Below are positions 25,716 through 34,163 of a stretch of DNA of 64,000 nucleotides, piece by piece (position 1 is the stretch's first letter; each line of letters begins with the position of its first letter). Both the position numbers and the translations under genes were made by a program. Source of the stretch: Streptosporangium sp040640155. Lineage in GTDB: Bacteria; Actinomycetota; Actinomycetes; Streptosporangiales; Streptosporangiaceae. Under the pieces are notes generated by a model. The model saw nothing but the letters and a program-made list of their open reading frames with translations. It made no database searches and had not been told where the DNA came from. The stretch spans positions 89,599-153,598 of the forward strand of contig NZ_JBFABE010000014.1 of NCBI RefSeq assembly GCF_040640155.1. The letters are read 5' to 3'.

Positions 25716-26400
25716 CCTCCGGCGGGGACGACCGGGCGCGCCCGCCGTGCCCCCCGTGCCCCCCGTGCCTGCCGCGTCGGACGCGGCGGGCACGGTGATC
25801 CGGGTGCTGCTGGTGGAGGACCAGGCGATGGTACGGGGCGCGCTGGCCTCGCTGCTCGGCCTGGAGCCCGACATCGAGGTGGTGGGGGAGGCGGCCTCGG
25901 CGCGGGAGGCGCTCGCCGTGGCGCTGGAGACCCGCCCCGACATCGCGCTCCTCGACGTCGAGATGCCCGGCGGGGACGGCATCACCGCCGGGGCGCGGAT
26001 CCGCGAGGCGCTGCCCGGCTGCCGGGTCATGATCCTGACCACCTTCGGGCGTCCCGGCTACCTGCGCAGGGCGATGGAGGCGGGCGCGGCGGCCTTCCTG
26101 GTCAAGGACAGCCCGGCCCGCGAGCTGGCCGCCGCCGTACGGCGGGTCCGCGGCGGCGAGCGCGTCATCGACCCGGGCCTGGCGGCCGCCGCGCTCAGCG
26201 CCGGCCCCAACCCGCTGTCGTCCCGCGAGCGCGACGTCCTGGCCTCCGCCGAGGGCGGCTCCAGCATCGCCGACATCGCCGCTCACCTGCACCTGTCGGA
26301 GGGCACGGTCCGCAACTACCTGTCCTCGGCCATCCAGAAGACGCACGCCCGCAACCGCACCGAGGCCGCCGAACGCGCCCGTACCCAGGGCTGGCTCTGA
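25708..26400 (+). CDS. NarL/FixJ-family response regulator
   Basis: A receiver domain (phospho-Asp in IALLDVEMPGGDG, Lys in FLVKDSPA) is followed by a LuxR-type HTH (NPLSSRERDVLASAEGGSS, LHLSEGTVRNYLSSAIQKTHARNR). GTG 25708 gives 230 aa with a ~29-residue Pro/Val-rich leader made of a short GTGCCCCCC repeat. GTG 25795 would begin directly at MIRVLLVEDQ and may be the true start. It is the likely activator of the upstream exporter operon. Confidence 0.93.
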   Translation: MADLRRGRPGAPAVPPVPPVPAASDAAGTVIRVLLVEDQAMVRGALASLLGLEPDIEVVGEAASAREALAVALETRPDIALLDVEMPGGDGITAGARIREALPGCRVMILTTFGRPGYLRRAMEAGAAAFLVKDSPARELAAAVRRVRGGERVIDPGLAAAALSAGPNPLSSRERDVLASAEGGSSIADIAAHLHLSEGTVRNYLSSAIQKTHARNRTEAAERARTQGWL

Positions 26401-26558
26401 CCGGATCCCCGCACGGCCCGCCCTCTCCCGAAGGGCCTGAACGGGCGTGCGCGCGCCGGCGCACCGAGGCCCGGGGCAGGGGGCGGTCCGGGGGAAGGCG
26501 GGGAGAGGCCGGTCCGAAGGGAGAGGGGGCCGGTCCGGGGAAACCGGGACGGACCGGT

Positions 26559-27410
26559 TCAGGAGGACAGGGCCGCGGCCTCCTCGGCCTCGATCTGCTC
26601 GTTCCACTCGCGCTTGGAGGAACGCCAGGCCTCGTCGTCGCGGCCCACACGCCAGTAGCCCGAGATGGACAGCCGCGACAGCGGGATGCCGCGCTCGGTG
26701 CGCAGGTGGCGCCTGATCTCGCGCACGGCGCCCGCCTCGCCGTGGACGAAGGCGTGCACGACGCCGTCGGGGAAGTCGAGCTCGCGGACCGCCCTGACCA
26801 GCATCTCGCCGTACGGGGCGTCCCCCCGGTGCAACCAGACGATCTTCACGTCGCCGGGGGAGTCGAGGCGCTGCTCCTCCTCGGGACCCGCGACCTCGAC
26901 GAGGGCCCAGGCCGGGGCTCCGGCGGGCAGGTGCTCCAGGGCGACGGCGATGGCGGGCAGCGCGCTCTCGTCACCGGCGAGCAGGTGCCAGCCGGCCTCG
27001 GGATCGGGGCTGTACGCGCCGCCGGGGCCGAAGAAGTGCAGCTCGTCACCGGGCCGGGCCCGGTCGGCCCACGGCCCGGCGAGGCCGCTGTCGCCGTGGT
27101 GGACGAAGTCGATCGTCAGCTCACCCGCCTCGGCGTCCCAGCGGCGGACGGTGTAGGTGCGGGTGGTGGGCCACTGCTCGCGGGGCAGGTCGCGGCGGAC
27201 GGCCTCCATGTCGAACGGCCGCGGGTAGCTCACCCCGGCCGGGGGGAACAGCAGCTTCACGTAGTGGTCGGCGTACTCGTCGGTGCTGAAACCGGCGAGG
27301 CCCTCACCGCCCAGCACCACCCGGATCATGTGCGGGGTGAGCCGCTCGGTGCGCAGGACCCGGCCTGTCGTCACCTTCCGTGCGGGGCGAGCGTCCTTGT
27401 CATCTGCCAT
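26559..27410 (-). CDS. Siderophore-interacting protein (FAD-dependent ferric-siderophore reductase)
   Basis: A 283-aa ViuB/SIP-type cytoplasmic flavoprotein that reduces ferric siderophores to release iron. The FAD-binding barrel contains RTYTVRRWDAEAGELTIDFV and HGDSGLAGPWADRARPGDEL. The C-terminal NAD(P)H-binding part includes LLAGDESALPAIAVALEHLP and ISGYWRVGRDDEAWRSSKREW. An iron box lies 23 bp upstream of the start. Confidence 0.95.
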   Translation of the reverse strand: MADDKDARPARKVTTGRVLRTERLTPHMIRVVLGGEGLAGFSTDEYADHYVKLLFPPAGVSYPRPFDMEAVRRDLPREQWPTTRTYTVRRWDAEAGELTIDFVHHGDSGLAGPWADRARPGDELHFFGPGGAYSPDPEAGWHLLAGDESALPAIAVALEHLPAGAPAWALVEVAGPEEEQRLDSPGDVKIVWLHRGDAPYGEMLVRAVRELDFPDGVVHAFVHGEAGAVREIRRHLRTERGIPLSRLSISGYWRVGRDDEAWRSSKREWNEQIEAEEAAALSS

Positions 27411-27432
27411 GCGGTCACTCCCGGGGTACGAG

Positions 27433-27451
27433 TTAGGTAAGCCTAAGTAGT
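27433..27451. promoter_or_regulatory. Iron box upstream of the siderophore-interacting protein gene
   Basis: TTAGGTAAGCCTAAGTAGT carries the iron-box half TTAGGTAAGCCTAA, close to the DtxR/IdeR/DmdR consensus. It lies in the 49-bp gap before the minus-strand SIP gene, so the gene should be repressed when iron is sufficient. Confidence 0.75.
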
Positions 27452-27459
27452 ACCTTACG

Positions 27460-28839
27460 TCACCTGAGGGAGGCCACGGCCTTGACCGCCTGGTCGACCT
27501 GCTCCGGGGTGGTGACGATCCCGGGACCGAAGCGCAGGTAGACCTCCTGGTAGGGGGTGACGCTGGTGATGATCCGGTGGTCCTTGCGGAGCCTGCCCGC
27601 GGCGGACGGGGCGTCCAGGCCGTCGATCGCGCAGCAGACCAGGCCGGCGGACAGCTCGGGGGAGCGGGGGGTGACCAGCCGCACGTTGGGCAGGGCGGCG
27701 AGCCCGGCCTTGAGCCGGGTGGCCTGCTCGGTGATCCTGGCGGCCACCCGCTCCCTGCCGATCGCCCGGTGGAAGGCGAACGCCTCGCCCAGCGCCCAGC
27801 GGTGCTCGAAGCTGTGGTAACCGCCCGGGGTGCCGAGCAGCCCGCCCGGCCCGTACGGCCGGTAGGCCTCGCCCGTCCCGCCGCCGGCGTCGAGGTCGAC
27901 CCTGCCGGAGAAGGTGGGGATCACCGGGAGCAACGCGTCCCAGGCCTTCCCCCGCCCCCACAGCACGCCGGTGCCCCGGGGGCCGAACAGCCACTTGTGG
28001 GTGCCCGCGGTCAGGAAGTCGCAGCCCAGCGCCTCGACCTGGTCGGCCGTGGCGCCGAGGCCGTGCACCCCGTCCACGCAGAGCAGCGCCCGGTCGGCGG
28101 CGTCCCTGTCCCGGTTGGCCTCGGCGACCATGTCGGCGATCGCCCTGACCGGCATCCGCACCCCGGTGCCCGAGTGCACCCAGGTGATCGCCACCACCCG
28201 GGTCCTCGGCCCGAGCCCGGCCCTCAGCCGGGAGACGATCGCGTCGGCCGAGGCCGTGGCCGGGTCGTCGTAGAGACGGACCCTGCGGACCCGGGCGCCC
28301 GTCCTGGCGGCGAGCAGCCGCAGGGCCTCGTGGGTGGCGTAGAAGTCGTGCTCGGTGGTCAGCACGTCCTGGCCCGGCGACAGCCGCATGCCGCCGTAGA
28401 GCAGGCCCAGGCCCATCGTGGTGCTGTCGGTCAGCGCCACGTCGGGGGCTTCGGCGCCCAGGTAGGCCGCGGCGGCCTCGCGTACGGCCCCCTCGTGGTC
28501 CTCGCCGTGCAGGTAGGCGTCGGTGTCGGTGTCCAGGCCGCGCCGGTGCTCCTCGATCGCCCGCCGCACCGGCGCCGGGTGGGCGGCGAGCACGTAGGCG
28601 GCGAACTGGGCGTAGGAGGGGTCCAGCGGGAACTGGGCGCGCACCGAATCCCAGTCGGCGGGGTCGAAGCGCGGTGTCCGCGACCCGGCCGCGTCGCCGG
28701 AGGAACCGGCAGCGCCGCCCGAGGTGCCCGAGGTGCCGGGGGTGCAGCCGGACAGCGTGCCCCCGGCCACCAGCCCCGCGCCCAGCAGTCCCGCGCCCAG
28801 CAGCCTCCGCCGCCCGACGGGAGGTCCCTGATGGTCCAT
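27460..28839 (-). CDS. Exported class V aminotransferase-like PLP enzyme (Tat lipoprotein)
   Basis: A 459-aa fold-type I PLP enzyme of the aminotransferase class V group (isopenicillin N epimerase / EgtE / desulfurase-like). The N-terminus GRRRLLGAGLLGAGLVAG followed by LSGC looks like a Tat signal ending in a lipobox. The PLP lysine is in FLTAGTHKWLFGPRG; the Asp and His contacts are in LCVDGVHGLGA and VAITWVHSGTG. ATG 28839 is preferred over an upstream in-frame start because it positions the signal. It is the only gene read into the SIP promoter region, so the two may share transcription. The substrate is unknown. Confidence 0.85.
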   Translation of the reverse strand: MDHQGPPVGRRRLLGAGLLGAGLVAGGTLSGCTPGTSGTSGGAAGSSGDAAGSRTPRFDPADWDSVRAQFPLDPSYAQFAAYVLAAHPAPVRRAIEEHRRGLDTDTDAYLHGEDHEGAVREAAAAYLGAEAPDVALTDSTTMGLGLLYGGMRLSPGQDVLTTEHDFYATHEALRLLAARTGARVRRVRLYDDPATASADAIVSRLRAGLGPRTRVVAITWVHSGTGVRMPVRAIADMVAEANRDRDAADRALLCVDGVHGLGATADQVEALGCDFLTAGTHKWLFGPRGTGVLWGRGKAWDALLPVIPTFSGRVDLDAGGGTGEAYRPYGPGGLLGTPGGYHSFEHRWALGEAFAFHRAIGRERVAARITEQATRLKAGLAALPNVRLVTPRSPELSAGLVCCAIDGLDAPSAAGRLRKDHRIITSVTPYQEVYLRFGPGIVTTPEQVDQAVKAVASLR

Positions 28840-28959
28840 GCCGTGCCTCCCGCCGCCGCCCGCCGCCCTTGTACGCCCTTTCCTATCGGGATCGTCCGTC
28901 CCTGCCAAGGGCGGAGCCGTGAATCTACAACGTAAAGGAGGCAGGTCGGTGCGAGATCG

Positions 28960-30078
28960 TCAGTGCTCCATGGCGGCGACCTGGCGGATCAGGTCGGAGA
29001 CGCGGACGATGCCCATGCAGCGGCCGACCTCGTCGGTGACGACCAGGTCGTCGTAGACGCGCTCGGCGTCCTGGCCCGCCACCTGCATGGCCGCGATGGC
29101 CGGGGTGGTCCTGGGAACCGTACGGGCCGGGTCGGCCAGCCGCCCGGCGGCCTTCCTGCCGTGCAGGGCGTGGCCGAAGCGGCCGGCGATCGAGAGCAGG
29201 AAACGGCTGCGGTCGAGGCTGCCCCGCGGGCGCTGGTAGTCGTCGACGAGGATCACGCTGGTGATCGACGGCTCGCCGCCGAAGGCGTCGATCACGGCCT
29301 CGGCGGTGGCCTCGTAGGGGAGGGTGACCGCGGGCATCAGGAACTCCTGGACGCGCGGGCCGAGCACGAACCGCGACGGCTCCCGCTCGACGACGGGGAG
29401 CGGGACGTGCACGCGGCCGGACGGGCCGGGGACCAGCAGCGGTCCCTGCGCCAGCCGCACCCCCCAGCCGCGGACCGCGGCGAGCTGCGCCTCGTCGCGC
29501 ACGCCGGGGGCCAGCACGTGCGCCCCCGTCCCCCGGGCGAGCCTGGCGACGCCCTCGCCGATCGCGGCGCGGCGCGGGTCGCGGGCCGCCTGGGCGACCA
29601 GGCCGGAGGAGAGCACCGCCAGGTACGGCGCGGCGTCGGCGAGCAGGTCCAGCGGGATGTGGCCGCTTCCCAGGTCGCCCACGGCGATGAGGTAGCCGAT
29701 GGCGCGCAGGCCGTCCAGCCCGGTGAGCAGGGAGCCCCGCTCGAACTGGGCGAAGTCGCCCCTGACGGTGAGGATCACCTCGCGGGGCCGCCGGCCGGAC
29801 GCGCGCAGCGCCTCGTGGAGCAGCGCCAGCGCGGCCGACCCGCCGATCACCGCGGCCGTGGGCAGGGTCAGCACCAGCGGGAGCGGGACGTCGCCGCCGG
29901 CGAGGCCGCGTACCGTCTCGACGGTGGAGGAGATGTTGCCCTGGCCCTGGTGCCCGCCGCTCGCCTGGAGGGCGATGACGCCCCCGGTGTCGAGATCGAC
30001 GACGGGCGTGACGCCCACGGCCGCCGGCGCGGCGGCCGTCGCCGGGGAGTGCGGAAGGGCGTGCGCTCTGGTCGTCAC
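28960..30078 (-). CDS. Degenerate EAL-domain protein with C-terminal CBS-like region
   Basis: A 372-aa protein. Residues ~25-235 follow the EAL fold (TPVVDLDTGGVIALQA, LLHEALRASGRRPREVILTV, YLIAVGDLGSGHIPLDLLADAAPYL). The catalytic signatures are lost: EAL is replaced by IAL, and DDFGTGYSS by GDLGSGHIP. It should not hydrolyse c-di-GMP, though it could bind it. Residues ~245-372 resemble the regulatory module that often follows EAL domains, with a paired CBS-like pattern (FLMPAVTLPYEATAEAVIDAF ... YDDLVVTDEVGRCMGIVRVSDLI). The start is GTG 30078. Confidence 0.8.
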   Translation of the reverse strand: MTTRAHALPHSPATAAAPAAVGVTPVVDLDTGGVIALQASGGHQGQGNISSTVETVRGLAGGDVPLPLVLTLPTAAVIGGSAALALLHEALRASGRRPREVILTVRGDFAQFERGSLLTGLDGLRAIGYLIAVGDLGSGHIPLDLLADAAPYLAVLSSGLVAQAARDPRRAAIGEGVARLARGTGAHVLAPGVRDEAQLAAVRGWGVRLAQGPLLVPGPSGRVHVPLPVVEREPSRFVLGPRVQEFLMPAVTLPYEATAEAVIDAFGGEPSITSVILVDDYQRPRGSLDRSRFLLSIAGRFGHALHGRKAAGRLADPARTVPRTTPAIAAMQVAGQDAERVYDDLVVTDEVGRCMGIVRVSDLIRQVAAMEH

Positions 30079-30245
30079 GTGGAGAGCATGGTGTCTCCCG
30101 GAGCGTTACAGAAGTGACTCATGGTGATGTTCACCGACATTTCGCTGTTCGTTGACATCGATCACCGGGATCGCACGGCGGCCACGGCGGCCGTGGCGGC
30201 CCTGGTGGCCGTGGTGGCGGTCGTGCCCGGGTAGTGTCTTGTCCC

Positions 30246-30902
30246 GTGACGTCGCGACCGGCAAAGGGCGGAGGCCGCTGGGTCTCGGTGGCGCCCGAGC
30301 GGCTGAACCGCTGGATCGACGGCTTCGTCGAGCGGCACGGCCCGCCGGAGGTGACGGCCTCGCCCGGCGTCGTACGGCTGCGGGGGGCGGACGGCGCGGT
30401 GGCCGAGTGCCAGGTGCCCTTCCCGCCGCTGACCGGCGCGGGGGGCGGGCCGCTGGCCCGGCTGGTCACCCACGTGCGCACCGAGCGCAGGATCGGCGTG
30501 CTGCTGGTGCGCCTGGGCGGCCACGCGGCCGGGATCTTCCAGGGTGAGGAGCTGGTCTCCTCCAAGGTGGGCTCGCGGCAGGTCCACGGGCGCAGCGCGG
30601 CGGGCGGCTGGTCCCAGCGGCGCTTCGCCCGGCGCAGGGAGAAGCAGGTGGACCAGGCGCACGAGGCCGCGGCCGAGGTGGCGTTGCGGGTCCTGTCCCC
30701 GTACGTGGACGGGCTGGAGGCGGTCGTGCTGGGCGGTGACCGGCGGGCGGTCGACGCGCTGCGGCCCGACCGCAGGCTGGCGCCGGTCTTCGCGCTGGAG
30801 GCCGAGCCCTTCCTGACCGTTCCCGATCCGCGGCTGGTGGTGCTCAGGGACACCCCCGCCCAGTTCCGCGCGGTCCGCATCAGGGTGACCGACCCGGCCT
30901 AG
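30246..30902 (+). CDS. acVLRF1-family peptidyl-tRNA hydrolase (Vms1-like release factor)
   Basis: A 218-aa protein of the actinobacterial Vms1-like release-factor group, related to the catalytic domain of eukaryotic Vms1/ANKZF1 and eRF1, which cleaves peptidyl-tRNA on stalled ribosomes. The glutamine-containing catalytic loop is visible as GRSAAGGWSQRRFARRREKQ, and the start ERLNRWIDGFVERHG is characteristic. GTG 30246 lies eight bases after TAGTGT, a possible -10, so translation may be leaderless; GTG 30234 is an alternative. The 60 bp upstream are an unusual run of GGCGGCC/GTGGCC repeats. Confidence 0.75.
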   Translation: MTSRPAKGGGRWVSVAPERLNRWIDGFVERHGPPEVTASPGVVRLRGADGAVAECQVPFPPLTGAGGGPLARLVTHVRTERRIGVLLVRLGGHAAGIFQGEELVSSKVGSRQVHGRSAAGGWSQRRFARRREKQVDQAHEAAAEVALRVLSPYVDGLEAVVLGGDRRAVDALRPDRRLAPVFALEAEPFLTVPDPRLVVLRDTPAQFRAVRIRVTDPA

Positions 30903-31162
30903 CCGGGTCCCGTGTCGCCGGTGACCGGCTCCGGGTGGCCCGGTCCGCGCCGGGACGACCGGTCCGGCGTGACCGGGGCCGGGTAAACGAGGAGAAGAGG
31001 GCCGGTGACGCGCCGTACACTGATCGGTATGCGCACTCCCGATTGACCGTCGTCCCGATGAAGGCGAGACGGCCGAGCCGAGAGCCGGGAGACACAGGGC
31101 GCGGCGGGTTCGGCCACAGTGAAGCGAGCCTGTGTATTTCCTGCTGGGAGTGTTCTCCAACC

Positions 31163-32761
31163 ATGATCGTAGCTTCTGACATCGAGCTGAGGGCCGGCGC
31201 GCGGCTGCTCATCGAGGGTGCCTCGTTCCGGGTCAACCCGGGCGACAAGATCGGGCTCGTCGGCCGCAACGGGGCAGGCAAGACGACGCTGACCCGGGTG
31301 CTCGCGGGAGAGGGGTCGCCCGCGGGCGGCACGGTCTCCATCACCGGCGAGGTCGGCTACCTGCCCCAGGACCCCCGCACCGGTGACCTGCACGTGCTGG
31401 CCCGCGACCGGATCCTGTCGGCCCGGGGTCTCGACCAGGTGCTGAACGGGCTGCGCGAGGCCGAGCTCGGCATGTCCTCGGCCGACGACCGCACCCGGGA
31501 CCGCGCGGTACGCGCCTACGGGCGCCTGGAGGACCGGCTCCACGTGCTGGGCGGGTACGCCGCCGAGTCCGAGGCCGCCTCCATCGCCTCCAGCCTGGGC
31601 CTGCCCGACCGGGTGCTCGGCCAGCCGCTGGAGACCCTGTCCGGAGGGCAGCGCAGGCGGGTGGAACTGGCCCGGATCCTGTTCAGCGGGGCGGAGACTC
31701 TCCTGCTTGACGAGCCGACAAACCACCTAGATGCGGACTCAATCGGGTGGCTTCGTGATTTTTTACGATCTCACCAGGGCGGCTTGATCATTATCAGCCA
31801 CGACGTGGGTCTTCTTGAAGCGACGGTAAACCGCGTCCTGCACCTCGACGCCAACCGCGCCGTGATCGACACCTACAACGTCGGCTGGAAGGCCTATCTG
31901 GCCCAGCGGGAGACCGACGAGAAGCGCAGGCGTCGTGAGCGGGCCAACGCCGAGAAGCAGGCCTCGGCCCTGATGTCGCAGGCCGACAAGATGCGCGCCA
32001 AGGCCACCAAGGCCAAGGCCGCGCAGGACATGCAGCGCCGCGCCGAGCGCCTGCTGTCGGGCCTGGAGGTGGAGCGGCGCAGCGACAAGGTCGCCAGGCT
32101 GCGCTTCCCCCAGCCCGCCCCGTGCGGGCGTACCCCGATCATGGCCGAGGGGCTGTCGAAGTCCTACGGCTCGCTGGAGGTCTTCACCGACGTCGACGCC
32201 GCGGTCGACCGGGGCAGCAGGGTCGTCATCCTGGGCCTGAACGGCGCGGGCAAGACCACCCTGCTGCGCATCCTGGGCGGGATCGAGGAGCCCGACACCG
32301 GCGCGGTCAAGCCCGGTCACGGGCTCAAGCTCGGCTACTACGCCCAGGAGCACGAGACCATCGACCCCGACCGCACCGTGCTGGAGAACATGCGCTCGGC
32401 CGGGGGGGAGCTGCCCGACGTGGAGCTGCGCAAGGTGCTGGGCTCGTTCCTGTTCACCGGCGACGACGTGGACAAACCCGCCGGGGTGCTGTCGGGAGGG
32501 GAGAAGACGCGGCTGGCGCTGGCGACGCTGGTGCTGTCCGCGGCCAACGTGCTGCTCCTGGACGAGCCCACCAACAACCTCGACCCGGCCAGCAGGGAGC
32601 AGGTGCTTTCGGCCCTAGCGTCCTATTCTGGGGCAATTGTGCTCGTCACGCATGATGAGGGTGCTGTAGAGGCTCTACGACCCGATAGGGTGATCTTGCT
32701 GCCTGACGGAATCGAAGACGCGTGGAGCGAGGAATTTTCCGATCTTGTGGCACTTGCCTGA
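31163..32761 (+). CDS. ABC-F family ATPase (ribosome-associated / resistance type)
   Basis: A 532-aa soluble protein with two ABC domains and no membrane part. Domain 1 has GRNGAGKTT, LSGGQRRR and LLLDEPTNHLD; domain 2 has GLNGAGKTT, LSGGEKTR and LLLDEPTNNLD. Between them lies the charged linker (EKRRRRERANAEKQASALM...), the P-site tRNA-interaction motif region. Members act on the ribosome as translation factors or as antibiotic protection proteins. Two stretches with clearly lower GC (about 31700-31830 and 32605-32761) each follow the Walker B region of one domain. The first contains a rare TTA codon at 31763. Confidence 0.93.
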   Translation: MIVASDIELRAGARLLIEGASFRVNPGDKIGLVGRNGAGKTTLTRVLAGEGSPAGGTVSITGEVGYLPQDPRTGDLHVLARDRILSARGLDQVLNGLREAELGMSSADDRTRDRAVRAYGRLEDRLHVLGGYAAESEAASIASSLGLPDRVLGQPLETLSGGQRRRVELARILFSGAETLLLDEPTNHLDADSIGWLRDFLRSHQGGLIIISHDVGLLEATVNRVLHLDANRAVIDTYNVGWKAYLAQRETDEKRRRRERANAEKQASALMSQADKMRAKATKAKAAQDMQRRAERLLSGLEVERRSDKVARLRFPQPAPCGRTPIMAEGLSKSYGSLEVFTDVDAAVDRGSRVVILGLNGAGKTTLLRILGGIEEPDTGAVKPGHGLKLGYYAQEHETIDPDRTVLENMRSAGGELPDVELRKVLGSFLFTGDDVDKPAGVLSGGEKTRLALATLVLSAANVLLLDEPTNNLDPASREQVLSALASYSGAIVLVTHDEGAVEALRPDRVILLPDGIEDAWSEEFSDLVALA

Positions 32762-32875
32762 TCTTAATTTGAGCGGGTACGGATCTTTTCCCATGGAGTA
32801 GGTAGCCGATCTCGCTGAAATGACTGATCATGGCGTGTGTAACGCTGCGGAAGTCTGGCACTACAGGAGGTACTC

Positions 32876-33091
32876 GTGGCCGACACACTGAAGAAGGGCA
32901 CCCGGGTCACCGGGGCCGATCGGGAGAAACTGGCCTCCGATCTGAAGAAGCGATACAGCGCCGGTGAGAGCATCCGTGCTCTGGCCGCTTCGACCGGAAG
33001 GTCATACGGGTTCATCCACCGCATCCTCAGCGAGTCCGGTGTGACTCTGCGCGGACGCGGCGGAGCCACCCGGGGCAAGTCAAAGCGCTGA
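32876..33091 (+). CDS. Small helix-turn-helix protein
   Basis: A 71-aa basic protein with a single HTH: KKRYSAGESIRALAASTGRS, then YGFIHRILSESGVTLRGRG. It resembles the HTH of resolvases and Lsr2-like tails and ends in an Arg/Gly/Lys-rich segment. The GTG start has an ideal AGGAGG five bases upstream, implying strong expression. Similar tiny HTH proteins are widespread in actinobacteria, but the function is unknown; a nucleoid or regulatory role is likely. Confidence 0.85.
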   Translation: MADTLKKGTRVTGADREKLASDLKKRYSAGESIRALAASTGRSYGFIHRILSESGVTLRGRGGATRGKSKR

Positions 33092-33224
33092 CCCCGCCTC
33101 GGAACGCGCGACCGCAGCCGCTCGATCCCCCACACGCCGACGCCGTCCCGCCCGACCTGTAGAACCTCATTCTGGAGGTCGATAGGCTCGGGCGAGGCGG
33201 AGACGGAAGGCGGGAGAAGAGGCG

Positions 33225-34052
33225 ATGACGGAAGTGTCGTTCGGGGGGAGTGCGGAGGAGATCTCTCTGAAGGAGGTCGGTCTGCGCTACGAGGTGGACG
33301 GCGAGATCGCGACGATCACGCTGGACCGGCCGGACAAGCGGAACGCTCAGACGTTCGCGACCTGGTCGGCCTTGGCTCATATCGGTGACGGCCTGCCGCA
33401 GCAGGTGAGGGTCGTCGTGATCAGAGGTGAGGGGCCGTCCTTCTCGGCAGGGATCGATCTGAGGATGTTCACCCCGGAGGGGGTTCCGGGGCAGGGGTCG
33501 TTCGCGTCCTCGGTGGCACACGGAGAGGCGAGGTTCGCCGACCGGGTGGCACAGGCCCAGCGGGGTTTCCTCTGGCTGAGGCGTCCCGACATCGTCTCGG
33601 TGGCAGCGGTTCAGGGCCACGCGATCGGTGCGGGGTTTCAGCTGGCGCTCGCCTGTGACCTGCGGGTCCTGGCGGACGACGCCAAGCTGTGCATGAAGGA
33701 GCCCGCCCTCGGGCTGGTCCCCGACCTGACCGGCACCAAGCCGCTGGTCGAGCTGGTGGGGCTGTCCAGGGCCATCGAGATCTGCCTGACCGCCCGTGTC
33801 GTGGGGGCACAGGAGGCAGCGCGGATCGGGCTGGCCGAGCTGGTCGTCGCGCCCGGGGAGCTGGACGAGGCCGTACGGGACCTGACGGCCGCGCTGCTGG
33901 CCACGAACCGGGACGCCGCGACGGCGACCAAGCGGCTGCTCCAGGGCGCTTCGGGGCGCACCCTGGCCGAGCAGGCCGAGGCCGAGGGCCGCGAGCAGGC
34001 GGCGAGGATCAGGGCGCTCTTCGGGGAGGGGAGCGGGAAGGCCTCCGGATAG
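33225..34052 (+). CDS. Enoyl-CoA hydratase/isomerase family protein
   Basis: A 275-aa crotonase-fold enzyme. It has the CoA-binding EIATITLDRPDKRNAQ, the oxyanion-hole segments GEGPSFSAGIDLRMF and AVQGHAIGAGFQLALACDLRV, and the C-terminal helix KRLLQGASGRTLAEQ. The two usual catalytic glutamates are not both obvious: ALGLVPDLTGT has Asp at the second position. The reaction may therefore be isomerisation or another crotonase chemistry. ATG 33225 is preceded by GGAGAAGAGG. Confidence 0.88.
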   Translation: MTEVSFGGSAEEISLKEVGLRYEVDGEIATITLDRPDKRNAQTFATWSALAHIGDGLPQQVRVVVIRGEGPSFSAGIDLRMFTPEGVPGQGSFASSVAHGEARFADRVAQAQRGFLWLRRPDIVSVAAVQGHAIGAGFQLALACDLRVLADDAKLCMKEPALGLVPDLTGTKPLVELVGLSRAIEICLTARVVGAQEAARIGLAELVVAPGELDEAVRDLTAALLATNRDAATATKRLLQGASGRTLAEQAEAEGREQAARIRALFGEGSGKASG

Positions 34053-34163
34053 GCCCCGGACCGGTACGGGAGATCCGTTCCCGCGGGTTCTCGGGTGTTC
34101 GCCCGGAGCTGACGGGGGAATGGGCGCGCCCTTCGCGGTGCTCGCATCGACGAAGGAGGCCGG

